The notes under the pieces: generated by a model | What the model was told of the DNA's origin: nothing | The model's database searches: none | What the model saw: only the letters and a program-made list of their open reading frames with translations | Translations under genes and position numbers: made by a program | Source of the DNA: RGIG8782 sp017475895 | GTDB lineage: Bacteria; Pseudomonadota; Alphaproteobacteria; Rickettsiales; UBA1997 | Length of the DNA: 20,637 nucleotides | Assembly: GCA_947167315.1 (NCBI GenBank) | Contig: CAMVHP010000013.1 | Coordinates: 1-20,637, forward strand | Direction: 5' to 3' | Shown: positions 8,016 to 15,107 of the stretch, piece by piece | Position numbering within the stretch: the stretch's first letter is position 1 | How the letters are laid out: every line of letters starts with the position of its first letter

Positions 8016-9733
8016 TTGGTTTGACAGCAACACCAACTCCTGAAGCAGATGCCTTTTTTGAAAAACGAGTAATAAACTACACCCTTGAGAACTCTATTGC
8101 TGATGGAGTAAATGTAGATTACCGTATTTATAGAATAAAAACTAAAGTAAGTGAAGAAGGTGGGAGCATTCATAAAGGCGAGAATTATATAGAACATGCC
8201 AATTATAACCACACAGAAACGAACAAGACATTTTCAGAGGATAATGATTTCAAAAAAGAAGAATTAAACAGAGCTGTTATAGATTTGCCACAGATAAAGT
8301 TAGTACTGGAGACATATAAAAACGCCATTTACGGGGATATGTTTCCAAATAGAGAACCTGATTTGCGATATATTCCAAAGACATTGATTTTTGCTCAAAA
8401 TGATAAGCACGCAGACAGCATAGTTCAAATGGTTAAAGAGATATTTCCAAACCAATCTCCGAATTTTGTAAAGAAAATTACTTATTCTGCGGGCAACAGT
8501 AATGAACTTATTCGTCAATTAAGAAATGATAAGGAGTTTAGAATTGCTGTAACCGTTACTTTGGTAGCAACGGGAACAGACGTAAAGCCATTGGAAGTTG
8601 TAATGTTTATGCGTGATGTTAATTCCGAGCCTTTGTATATTCAAATGAAAGGCCGTGGGGTTCGTACAATCGGAGATGAACAACTCCGCAATGTAACCCC
8701 CAATGCCGATACAAAGGATTTGTTCTACCTAGTGGATGCTGTTGGTGTTACAGAACATGAAAAAATTATTCCGGAACCAACAGAAGGTGGAAATGGAAAT
8801 AAAGTAAAACACTTAAAAGAATTGCTTGAAGAAATAACACACGGCAATATTTTAGATGAATATCTTAAGAATTTAGCAGGAAAAATATCTCGTATAAACA
8901 AAAAATCTTCAGCCGAACAGCAACATAAATTTTTTGCTATGGCTGATATTGAGATGAAACAAATTGCCCTTAACTTCTATGACGCATTAGAAAATAATAA
9001 ACTTCCACCGTTTAACAACATAAACGAACCAAATATAGAGAGAAAGCGTTTAGTTGCGTGTTTAGCAGAACATCCAGATGCCCGTGAATATCTGATTAAA
9101 CTGAATGCAGGGTTTATTAAAATTCTTACTGAAGGTGAAGACCAACTAATTTATAACGGATTTTCAACGGAAGAAGCCAAAGAGATAACTTCAGATTTTG
9201 AGGAATATTTGAAGGAAAACAAGGATAAAATAGAGGCCTTAAAAATCATTTATAATGATACCAGAGAAGAAATTACACACGAATTGTTAAAGGATTTATA
9301 TAAAAAGTTGCAAGAGCATAGTTCAAAGTTCAAAATATCTGCACTTTGGAATGCATACTCAATCCTTGAACCGAAAAAGGTAACAAAACTTACCACAAAA
9401 GAGCAAAGAGATGCTTTAACGAATTTAATTAGTTTAGTGAGATATGCTTTTAAAACGACTAGAGAATTGCACGATTTTATTTCTACGATTTCTAGAAACT
9501 TTGAACTATGGTGTGGACAAAAGCAAAGAATACAGCCTTTAACCGATATTCAAAGGAAGTTAGCATTAGAAATTGCTCAATACATAGCAACCAATGGTGC
9601 TTTAACAGTTGAAGAAATACAGCAAGATACTTCAAATATAGAACTGTTAGTACAATCTACAAAAGCGTTTGGCTCTACGGAAAATTTAAGCAATACTTTA
9701 TCAACATTATCAAGATTTATATTGGCAGCATAG
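7949..9733 (+). CDS. hsdR: Type I restriction enzyme R subunit, C-terminal part (frameshifted)
   Basis: This frame carries the rest of HsdR: motif III-like GLTATPTPEA, the second RecA-like domain with IAVTVTLVATGTDVKP, the motif VI segment QMKGRGVR, then the helical C-terminal region of the EcoEI-type R subunits that docks on the M2S core. Homology begins at about 7994. The ATG at 7949 lies upstream in DNA already used by the other frame, and its first dozen residues are not HsdR-like, so it is probably not a designed start. Unless the ribosome slips -1 at the junction or the indel is a read error, this is the second half of a broken gene. It ends in TAG 10 bases before hsdM, which has its own GGAGG. 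Confidence 0.85.
   Translation: MPSFNIWKMEEGIKFYFSSARIIGLTATPTPEADAFFEKRVINYTLENSIADGVNVDYRIYRIKTKVSEEGGSIHKGENYIEHANYNHTETNKTFSEDNDFKKEELNRAVIDLPQIKLVLETYKNAIYGDMFPNREPDLRYIPKTLIFAQNDKHADSIVQMVKEIFPNQSPNFVKKITYSAGNSNELIRQLRNDKEFRIAVTVTLVATGTDVKPLEVVMFMRDVNSEPLYIQMKGRGVRTIGDEQLRNVTPNADTKDLFYLVDAVGVTEHEKIIPEPTEGGNGNKVKHLKELLEEITHGNILDEYLKNLAGKISRINKKSSAEQQHKFFAMADIEMKQIALNFYDALENNKLPPFNNINEPNIERKRLVACLAEHPDAREYLIKLNAGFIKILTEGEDQLIYNGFSTEEAKEITSDFEEYLKENKDKIEALKIIYNDTREEITHELLKDLYKKLQEHSSKFKISALWNAYSILEPKKVTKLTTKEQRDALTNLISLVRYAFKTTRELHDFISTISRNFELWCGQKQRIQPLTDIQRKLALEIAQYIATNGALTVEEIQQDTSNIELLVQSTKAFGSTENLSNTLSTLSRFILAA
7988..7994 (+). other. Frameshift junction in hsdR with a slippery-type heptamer
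   Basis: In the upstream frame the codons are TTA AAT TTT ACT. The seven bases A AAT TTT have the X-XXY-YYZ form, and a -1 slip there would re-pair as AAA TTT and continue TAC TTT TCT TCG, which is exactly the HsdR continuation. A simple indel in the short T run (two Ts too many or one too few) explains the data equally well. I see no strong downstream pseudoknot or hairpin. Confidence 0.4.
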
Positions 9734-9743
9734 GAGGTATTAA

Positions 9744-11174
9744 ATGACTAATAGTAAAAACGAACAAGCACTTGTGCCAAAAGTATGGAAAATAGCGAAT
9801 GTTTTAGCTTCTGACGGTGTTGGCTTTACCGATTATATTATTCAATTAACCTATTTGCTATTCCTTAAAATGGACTATGAAATGAATGAATTTGGCTACA
9901 AAAGCAGAATTCCTGAAGATTATAGATGGGATAAGCTTAAAGAATATAGTGGTTCTGATTTGATTACTCAATATGAGAATACCTTGAACACTCTTTCAAA
10001 AATGGACAACATTATAGGCACCATCTTCATTAAGGCTAAAAACGGTATTTCAAAGCCAGTAAATCTAAAGAAAATTATCTCTATGATAGATGAAGAAGAT
10101 TGGCTTTCTATGGATAGTGATGTTAAAGGTGCCATCTATGAAGGAATTCTTGAAAAGAACGGTCAAGATAAGAAAAGTGGTGCAGGTCAATACTTCACTC
10201 CAAGAGCCCTAATCAATGCAATAGTTGACGTTGTTAAACCAAATATCGGTGAAACAATTTGCGATCCCGCCTGCGGAACCGGTGGTTTTTTGCTTTCAGC
10301 CTATGAATATATGAAAAAACAATCGGCTAACAAAGACAAATTGGATTTTCTGCGAAACAAGGCCCTACGCGGTGTTGATAACACACCATTGGTTGTAACA
10401 TTAGCTTCAATGAATTTTTATTTGCACGGCATCGGTATAGATAGAAGTCTAATAGAGTGTGATGACTCATTGGAGAAAGAACCGGAAGAATTAGTTGATA
10501 TTGTTCTTGCAAATCCTCCATTTGGCACAAGACCGCAAGGAGCATCTAATATTTCTGCAATGCGTAGCGATTTATACACAACAACAAGCAATAATCAATT
10601 AAACTTTTTACAACACATTATGTTGATGCTGAAAAATGGCGGTCGGGCAGCGGTTGTCTTGCCGGATAATGTGCTTTTTGAAGCGGGTGCAGGTGAAACA
10701 ATCAGAAAGAAACTTTTAAACGATTTTAATCTGCATACAATATTAAGACTTCCAACGGGTATTTTCTATGCAAACGGTGTTAAAGCAAACGTGCTATTCT
10801 TTACCAAAGGCACCAAAACAAAAGATTTATGGATTTATGATTATCGTACAGGCATCAAGCATACACTTGCTACGAATCCGCTGAAAAGAGCAGATTTAGA
10901 TGATTTTGTTGCCTGTTATAATACAGATGATATTGCAGCAAGAAAAGAAACTTGGTCTGAAGAAAATCCCAATGGTCGTTGGAAGAAATTTACTTATGAT
11001 GAACTTATCACCAGAACAAATACAGGCCTTGATATTACTTGGATTAAAAACGATGAGGATGAGTTCAAAGATTATTCCTTACAACAATTATTTGATTTAG
11101 TCAAAGAAAAAAGCGGTAACATCGCTACCGCAGTAACTGAATTAGAAACACTTATTGCGGAGATTAAAGAATGA
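9744..11174 (+). CDS. hsdM: Type I restriction-modification DNA methyltransferase M subunit (adenine-N6)
   Basis: This 476-residue protein methylates adenine in the half-sites chosen by HsdS, using S-adenosylmethionine, and works as an M2S trimer. Motifs in order are an N-terminal helical HsdM_N domain (about 10-140), the GQYFTPR segment (148-154), SAM-binding DPACGTGGF (174-182) and catalytic NPPF (257-260). All needed residues are present and the length is normal, so it looks intact. Its GGAGGTATTAA ribosome-binding site sits between the hsdR stop and the ATG. The stop TGA overlaps the hsdS start (ATGA), implying coupled translation. TGA is otherwise absent as a stop among the core genes of the window. 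Confidence 0.96.
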   Translation: MTNSKNEQALVPKVWKIANVLASDGVGFTDYIIQLTYLLFLKMDYEMNEFGYKSRIPEDYRWDKLKEYSGSDLITQYENTLNTLSKMDNIIGTIFIKAKNGISKPVNLKKIISMIDEEDWLSMDSDVKGAIYEGILEKNGQDKKSGAGQYFTPRALINAIVDVVKPNIGETICDPACGTGGFLLSAYEYMKKQSANKDKLDFLRNKALRGVDNTPLVVTLASMNFYLHGIGIDRSLIECDDSLEKEPEELVDIVLANPPFGTRPQGASNISAMRSDLYTTTSNNQLNFLQHIMLMLKNGGRAAVVLPDNVLFEAGAGETIRKKLLNDFNLHTILRLPTGIFYANGVKANVLFFTKGTKTKDLWIYDYRTGIKHTLATNPLKRADLDDFVACYNTDDIAARKETWSEENPNGRWKKFTYDELITRTNTGLDITWIKNDEDEFKDYSLQQLFDLVKEKSGNIATAVTELETLIAEIKE

Positions 11175-11965
11175 TGACAGCCATAGACGCATTAAAACAG
11201 AAATTATTATCCCTTGCTATTCAGGGTAAATTGGTTCCCCAAGACCCCAACGACGAACCCGCATCAGTACTACTGGAGAAAATCAAAGCCGAGAAAGCAG
11301 AACTTATCAAACAAGGGAAAATCAAAAAGGACAAACAAGAAAGTCGCATCTATAAAGGTGCTGATAACAGATATTATGAACAGATAGGCACAGAAACCAA
11401 AGACATCACCAACGAAATCCCCTTTGACATTCCGAATAGTTGGGAGTGGGTGAGATTGAATAATATTGGAGTATATAAGAAAGGCCCATTTGGAAGTGCT
11501 CTTACAAAATCTATTTTTGTAAAGAAATCTAATGATACAGTAAAAGTATACGAGCAAAAAAATGCTATATACAAAAACGAAAAACTTGGCGATTATTATA
11601 TTACAAAAGAATACTTTGATGTCCATATGAAAGGTTTTGAAGTTAATTCCGGCGATATAATTGTTAGTTGTGCTGGAACTATTGGGGAAACATTCATATT
11701 ACCAGATAAAATTGAAAAAGGGATTATAAATCAAGCCTTGATGAGAATAAGATTATTTAATAGCGTTTATAAACTATATTTTCTGATATATTTTGACTAT
11801 ATTATAAAAAAGGCAGCACAACAAAGTAGTAAGGGTTCAGCAATAAAGAACATTCCACCATTTGATATATTTAAACAAATGCTGTTTCCTATTCCTCCAA
11901 TACAGGAACAAGAAAGAATTGTTATTAAATTAAATACTCTTATGAAATTTATAGAACACTTATAA
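11171..11965 (+). CDS. hsdS: Type I specificity subunit HsdS, half-size, expressed copy
   Basis: HsdS reads the target DNA and brackets HsdM (and HsdR). Only 264 residues are present against about 400-450 for a two-domain HsdS. Residues 1-21 are the native N-terminus (ALKQKLLSLAIQGKL). Residues 22-96 (KLVPQDPNDEP to WEWVRL) lie in the 225-bp repeat. Then one target-recognition domain follows (KKGPFGSALTKS to IPPFDIFKQML), and the start of the conserved helical region (PPIQEQERIVIKL) where the ORF ends abruptly. The central helix and second recognition domain are missing. Two such halves could pair to make a symmetric specificity unit, as known for truncated HsdS proteins; this is inference. 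The 3' end overlaps the opposite-strand cassette by 17 bases. Confidence 0.92.
   Translation: MMTAIDALKQKLLSLAIQGKLVPQDPNDEPASVLLEKIKAEKAELIKQGKIKKDKQESRIYKGADNRYYEQIGTETKDITNEIPFDIPNSWEWVRLNNIGVYKKGPFGSALTKSIFVKKSNDTVKVYEQKNAIYKNEKLGDYYITKEYFDVHMKGFEVNSGDIIVSCAGTIGETFILPDKIEKGIINQALMRIRLFNSVYKLYFLIYFDYIIKKAAQQSSKGSAIKNIPPFDIFKQMLFPIPPIQEQERIVIKLNTLMKFIEHL
11234..11458 (+). repeat. Left arm of a perfect 225-bp inverted repeat (within hsdS)
   Basis: Every base from 11234 to 11458 matches the reverse complement of 12632-12408, by my reading of the printed sequence. It encodes the conserved HsdS segment from LVPQ to SWEWVRL. Identity breaks sharply on both sides, which marks the crossover arms. 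Confidence 0.95.
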
Positions 11966-12689
11966 CCTCTAGCATTTTTGTTATTTTTTGGACTATTCGG
12001 TTTTGTTCCAATAATGGCGGTAATGGAATTAGTTGATTTTGTATCACATCTCCAGTAATTGCAATGAAGGTAGTACCTGTTGCCTTTGATATAAATTCAT
12101 TTTTATATACTTGTAGCCAATAATATATAAAATCAGTTGATATACCTAATATATTAGCAATTCCAGCCAGACCTCTACCTATACAAATATTTCGTTTTGT
12201 TATATTGACAACTCCAACAGGAGCACGGACACAAAGTAAAACCGTACCTTTCTGCACTAATTTGCTTGGATTTGTTGTATATTGGTTGGATTGTCGTAGA
12301 TATTTGGAACCAAAGAACACCTTACCTTGATGAAACTCAATTCCTTTCTTATTATTAACGCTATTTCCATCAGGTGATTGACCTAAAATGATATTAAAAA
12401 CACTTCCCAATCTCACCCACTCCCAACTATTCGGAATGTCAAAGGGGATTTCGTTGGTGATGTCTTTGGTTTCTGTGCCTATCTGTTCATAATATCTGTT
12501 ATCAGCACCTTTATAGATGCGACTTTCTTGTTTGTCCTTTTTGATTTTCCCTTGTTTGATAAGTTCTGCTTTCTCGGCTTTGATTTTCTCCAGTAGTACT
12601 GATGCGGGTTCGTCGTTGGGGTCTTGGGGAACAAGTTTGTGGCGGTTTTTACTGGACATTTCAAATTTTCTGCTGTAATCTGCACTCAT
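11949..12689 (-). CDS. hsdS: HsdS half cassette, inverted and probably silent
   Basis: On the minus strand this 246-residue frame shares residues about 18-93 exactly with the plus-strand hsdS (the 225-bp repeat). It then has a different recognition domain (GSVFNIILGQSPDGNS to QLIPLPP) and ends in the same truncated helical motif (PLLEQNRIVQKI). Its first 17 residues (MSADYSRKFEMSSKNRH) are not HsdS-like: the native N-terminus is missing because the homology ends at the repeat edge (12632). No ribosome-binding site precedes the ATG at 12687-12689 and no promoter is clear. It is best read as a storage cassette activated by inversion rather than an expressed gene. Confidence 0.85.
   Translation of the reverse strand: MSADYSRKFEMSSKNRHKLVPQDPNDEPASVLLEKIKAEKAELIKQGKIKKDKQESRIYKGADNRYYEQIGTETKDITNEIPFDIPNSWEWVRLGSVFNIILGQSPDGNSVNNKKGIEFHQGKVFFGSKYLRQSNQYTTNPSKLVQKGTVLLCVRAPVGVVNITKRNICIGRGLAGIANILGISTDFIYYWLQVYKNEFISKATGTTFIAITGDVIQNQLIPLPPLLEQNRIVQKITKMLEVISVL
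12408..12632 (-). repeat. Right arm of the 225-bp inverted repeat (within the silent cassette)
   Basis: Exact reverse complement of 11234-11458. The 57 bases to its right (to 12689) continue the silent frame with sequence unrelated to the hsdS N-terminus, so this copy was made or inserted without the gene's 5' end. Confidence 0.95.
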
Positions 12690-12711
12690 AAGGAATAAGG
12701 GGGTTTAAAAT

Positions 12712-13362
12712 ATGAGTTATAGGGTCATTGATAAAGAGAAATATTATCGCAAGGGTGTATTTCGTCACTTTTCTGAAGACTGTAAATGTTCCACCTCTAT
12801 GACCGCGAGAATAGATGTAACCGAACTTGTAGCCCACTCAAAGCAGACAAATTCAAAATTTTATTTGAATTTTTTATATATCCTTTCCAAAGTAATGAAT
12901 TCACGCGATGATTACCGCATGGGCTACCTTTGGCAGACGGACGAACTTATCTGCTATGATGTGGTCAACCCTACGCAATATGTATTTCATGAAGATACTG
13001 AAACTTGTACGCCCGTTTACACGCATTATTGTGAGGACTATGGCGCATTTTATGCCGATGCTCTGAAAGATGTGGAAGCGGCAAAGAAAACGCGCGAATA
13101 CGGTTTAGATATGGCAAATCACCCGAATTGGTTTGATGCCTCATATATTTCGTGGCTTTCATACGATTCATTAAACATTGAATTGCCGGACGGATATTTG
13201 TTTTTTGCCCCAATTATTAACTGGGGAAGATACTGAGAGGAAAACGGCAGGCTTGTTATGCCGGTGAGTGTTCGCCTGAATCACGCAATTGCCGATGGAT
13301 ATCTGGTGGCTAATGTGTTCCGTTTGCTACAAAAGGAAATTGAGGTGTTCGTTGATCGTTGA
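12712..13362 (+). pseudogene. cat: Chloramphenicol acetyltransferase, interrupted by one in-frame TGA
   Basis: CAT inactivates chloramphenicol by acetyl-CoA-dependent O-acetylation and acts as a trimer. The frame from 12712 matches type A CATs (FFAPIINWGRY near the stop). It stops at TGA 13234-13236 after 174 residues, but the same frame continues as EENGRL, MPVSVRLNHAIADGY and VANVFRLL, ending in TGA at 13360-13362. The repaired protein is 216 residues, normal size. Family members usually have Arg at the stopped position, so a single CGA to TGA change explains it. The catalytic His of HxxxDG (HAIADG) lies after the stop, so the short product should be inactive. A GGGGG ribosome-binding site precedes the ATG. 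A weak promoter TGGACA-N17-TAATCT (12653-12681) is possible. Codons are richer in GC than the flanking genes, suggesting transfer. Confidence 0.88.
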
Positions 13363-13458
13363 GGTTATGGGATAATTAGTTTTCTCGTATACCATAATTT
13401 TAATCTTTTTTAATATTACTATGAGACATATCTTGACGTAGTCGAGGATAGAATAGAC

Positions 13459-13487
13459 TTGAAAAGTAAAAATATAATTTGTAACAT
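13459..13487 (+). promoter_or_regulatory. Promoter of the DUF1643 gene, matching the hsdR promoter
   Basis: TTGAAA (13459-13464), 17 bases, TAACAT (13482-13487), then 18 bases to GGAGG (13506-13510). The -10 box, spacer length and the leader string ATATTGGAGGTATT (13501-13514) are the same as before hsdR. Confidence 0.5.
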
Positions 13488-13511
13488 AAATCGACTCAAC
13501 ATATTGGAGGT

Positions 13512-14093
13512 ATTACTAAATTTCCTTATACATACAAAAATGATTTAGAATATATCTATGCAACCGCCGATGACAATCAGGAAGTAAGATATGTTTTAGG
13601 AAAACCTGGTAACAGAAATATTATATGTTTCGGAATCAATCCAAGCACAGCAACACCGGAAAAACTGGATAAAACAATTCAAAATGTTGTAAAAATTACT
13701 GAAAATAATGGATACGACGGCTGGATTATGCTCAATATATATCCCAAAAGGGGAACACAATCCGCGCTATTGCAACAAATATGTAGGGATTTTGCTCAAA
13801 CCGATTATCACAAAAATAATCTTAAAGTTATCTCCGACATATTTAATTGCGAGAGAGAACCTAACGTTTGGTGTGCGTGGGGGAATAGTATAATGAATGC
13901 TACTGAACTTCACGGCTATCTTAAGGATATATACCAACTTATTTCAACAAAAAAAGTTCGTTGGTTAGAATTAGAAGGATTAAGAACGAAGCACGGGCAT
14001 CCGAGGCACCCAAGCCGTATAAGTCATAGTTGTAAACTTGCAGAATTTAGTGACTTTCCTCAGTATATGGCACAAATTTTATCATCTAAATAA
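13512..14093 (+). CDS. DUF1643 family protein without a standard start codon
   Basis: The frame is open from 13485 to TAA at 14091-14093. It shows the DUF1643 pattern: a VRYVLG strand, CFGINPSTATPEKLD, WIMLNIYPKR, CAWGN and a KHGHPRHPSR motif. The biochemical role of this family is not established; it is often seen near mobile or defence genes. Homology starts at about 13524 (FPYTYKN), yet the first in-frame ATG is at 13728, inside the domain. A strong GGAGG lies at 13506-13510, but the place where ATG is expected (13515-13520) reads ACT AAA. Only ATT codons at 13503 and 13512 are in frame nearby; I list 13512 as a nominal start. Either a rare AUU start is used, with unusually tight spacing, or the ATG was lost and the gene is decaying. 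Confidence 0.7.
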   Translation: MTKFPYTYKNDLEYIYATADDNQEVRYVLGKPGNRNIICFGINPSTATPEKLDKTIQNVVKITENNGYDGWIMLNIYPKRGTQSALLQQICRDFAQTDYHKNNLKVISDIFNCEREPNVWCAWGNSIMNATELHGYLKDIYQLISTKKVRWLELEGLRTKHGHPRHPSRISHSCKLAEFSDFPQYMAQILSSK

Positions 14094-14098
14094 AATAG

Positions 14099-14254
14099 TT
14101 CTCCTTAGTCCATTACCACATATCCCGCGGCGACAGCTCCATCCATATTGCCCACATTTACCGCGGAAAAGTTTTTTCTCACCGATTTTCTTACACCAAC
14201 AAGAACCGATATACTTCAACAGATGAAGTAAAACAGAATTTTGAAGAAAGTTGA
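14099..14254 (+). pseudogene. Short coding remnant of unknown origin
   Basis: After the DUF1643 stop there is a 51-codon open stretch with no start codon that ends in TGA. It has a protein-like composition (RGDSSIHIAHIYRGKVF, then SYTNKNRYTSTDEV) and GC-richer codons resembling the cat gene rather than its AT-rich surroundings. It looks like the 3' end of a gene whose front has been deleted. I do not recognise the family. Confidence 0.3.
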
Positions 14255-14262
14255 GAAAGGAA

Positions 14263-14988
14263 CTAAAGTAACTGCTTTATTAATTTAATTACATACTCAA
14301 AATTATCATTGTTAGAAACTGTTATTCTATAGTCGCCATTACCCCAATGTCCTACATTTGATACATTTTGGAATAAATGTTGTTCATCCTTAACTTGTCC
14401 CCATTTAGTATTAAGGTATATTTTTAGAGCATTCTTATGTATTTCAATATCACATATGTTAGATTTTTTCTTAAATACAACATAAAGTTTGTTAGGTTTT
14501 ATAGTAATTTCTTTATCCAGCTTCAATATAGCATCTCTATAATCTTCATATAGAGAGAGAATTTCTGGAGAAGCTTTTTTCAATAAATTCTGCATATTTT
14601 CTTCTTCAAAATTCTTTAGTATATCCCTTTCCTCTTTTGAATATGCCTTACTGTCATTGACATTTATTTCTGTACCATTAACAAGAACTGCAATCAAAGA
14701 TAGCGCTTTCTTGGCCTCTTCGGGATTTACACGGAAAAATTCCTTTTTATTATGGGTTTTGTCTGTATGCTTATCAACACCTCTATAAATTGAATGCAAA
14801 AGGTTTTCAACTTCTTCATACTTATCGACTTCGTAAGCTGCATAGCATTCAAAAGGACAGGGAACACCTGTTTCGCCACTTAAACTTTTTAAGCGTTCTT
14901 CTATATTTTTAGTAATTCCAATCTTGACTACATCATCCTGAAACAAAGGATTTGTTAAAATATAAACTATACCTCTCTGGCTACTCAC
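14263..14988 (-). CDS. GIY-YIG nuclease-like (T5orf172) protein with C-terminal DUF5655 domain
   Basis: The N-terminal half reads RGIVYILTNP, then VKIGITKNIEERLKSLS, GVPCPFECYAAYEV, and a HSIYRG ... EFFRV ending typical of the T5orf172/GIY-YIG group, whose members cut or are thought to cut DNA. The last 100 residues (LYEDYRDAILKLD, KPNKLYVVFK, LYLN-type strand, GHWGNGDYRI) match DUF5655, a domain of unknown function often attached to nucleases. The open frame extends upstream into tRNA-Glu, which is translation of tRNA sequence and not protein. The best start is GTG at 14986-14988 (VSSQRGIVY), with a weak AAGAGA upstream; TTG at 15028-15030 is the alternative. It is probably co-transcribed behind the tRNA. 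A defence or mobile-element role is inferred from the neighbours. Confidence 0.75.
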   Translation of the reverse strand: MSSQRGIVYILTNPLFQDDVVKIGITKNIEERLKSLSGETGVPCPFECYAAYEVDKYEEVENLLHSIYRGVDKHTDKTHNKKEFFRVNPEEAKKALSLIAVLVNGTEINVNDSKAYSKEERDILKNFEEENMQNLLKKASPEILSLYEDYRDAILKLDKEITIKPNKLYVVFKKKSNICDIEIHKNALKIYLNTKWGQVKDEQHLFQNVSNVGHWGNGDYRITVSNNDNFEYVIKLIKQLL

Positions 14989-15032
14989 AGTGTTTCTCTT
15001 AATAATTTTTCTTAAGCAACTTCTCTCCAAAC

Positions 15033-15107
15033 TGGTGATCTCCACGGGATTTGAACCCGTGTTACCAGCGTGAGAGGCTAGCGTCCTAACCACTAGACGA
15101 GGAGACC
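15033..15107 (-). tRNA. tRNA-Glu, anticodon CTC
   Basis: On the minus strand a 75-base cloverleaf with encoded CCA. The acceptor is GGTCTCC paired with GGAGATC (one G-T pair), the D arm has the Glu form GTCTAGTGGTTAGGAC, and the anticodon stem CTAGC/GCTGG holds loop CTCTCAC. The T arm is ACGGG-TTCAAAT-CCCGT. The CTC anticodon reads GAG only, so this is an extra, C34 isoacceptor. Its 3' end is the edge of the accessory island. Confidence 0.95.

Larger units (their letters stand above)
11234..12632. mobile_element. Invertible hsdS segment (putative DNA inversion switch)
   Basis: A 949-bp core (11459-12407) carries two unrelated recognition domains facing each other and is bounded by the 225-bp inverted arms. 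After inversion the joint reads WVRL-GSVFN instead of WVRL-NNIGV, in frame, since both arms are read in the same phase. The promoter and native start lie only on the left, so left-adjacent DNA is 'on' and right-adjacent DNA is stored. No recombinase gene lies in the window. The long arms also allow RecA-type homologous recombination. Confidence 0.8.

Noticed and set aside
11234..12632. CRISPR array or insertion sequence as an explanation of the repeat pair
   Set aside because: There are only two copies, inverted, 225 bases long, inside coding sequence, with no transposase and no spacer pattern.
13234..13236. UGA recoding (genetic code 4) as an explanation for the TGA in cat
   Set aside because: gyrA, serS, hsdM and other genes use TGG for Trp and are open under the standard code. 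hsdM and the repaired cat frame end in TGA at the expected place. The stopped position is also expected to be Arg, not Trp.
13365..13397. Terminator after cat
   Set aside because: Only a 6-bp TTATGG/CCATAA pairing with a loop of about 21 bases, too weak to claim.
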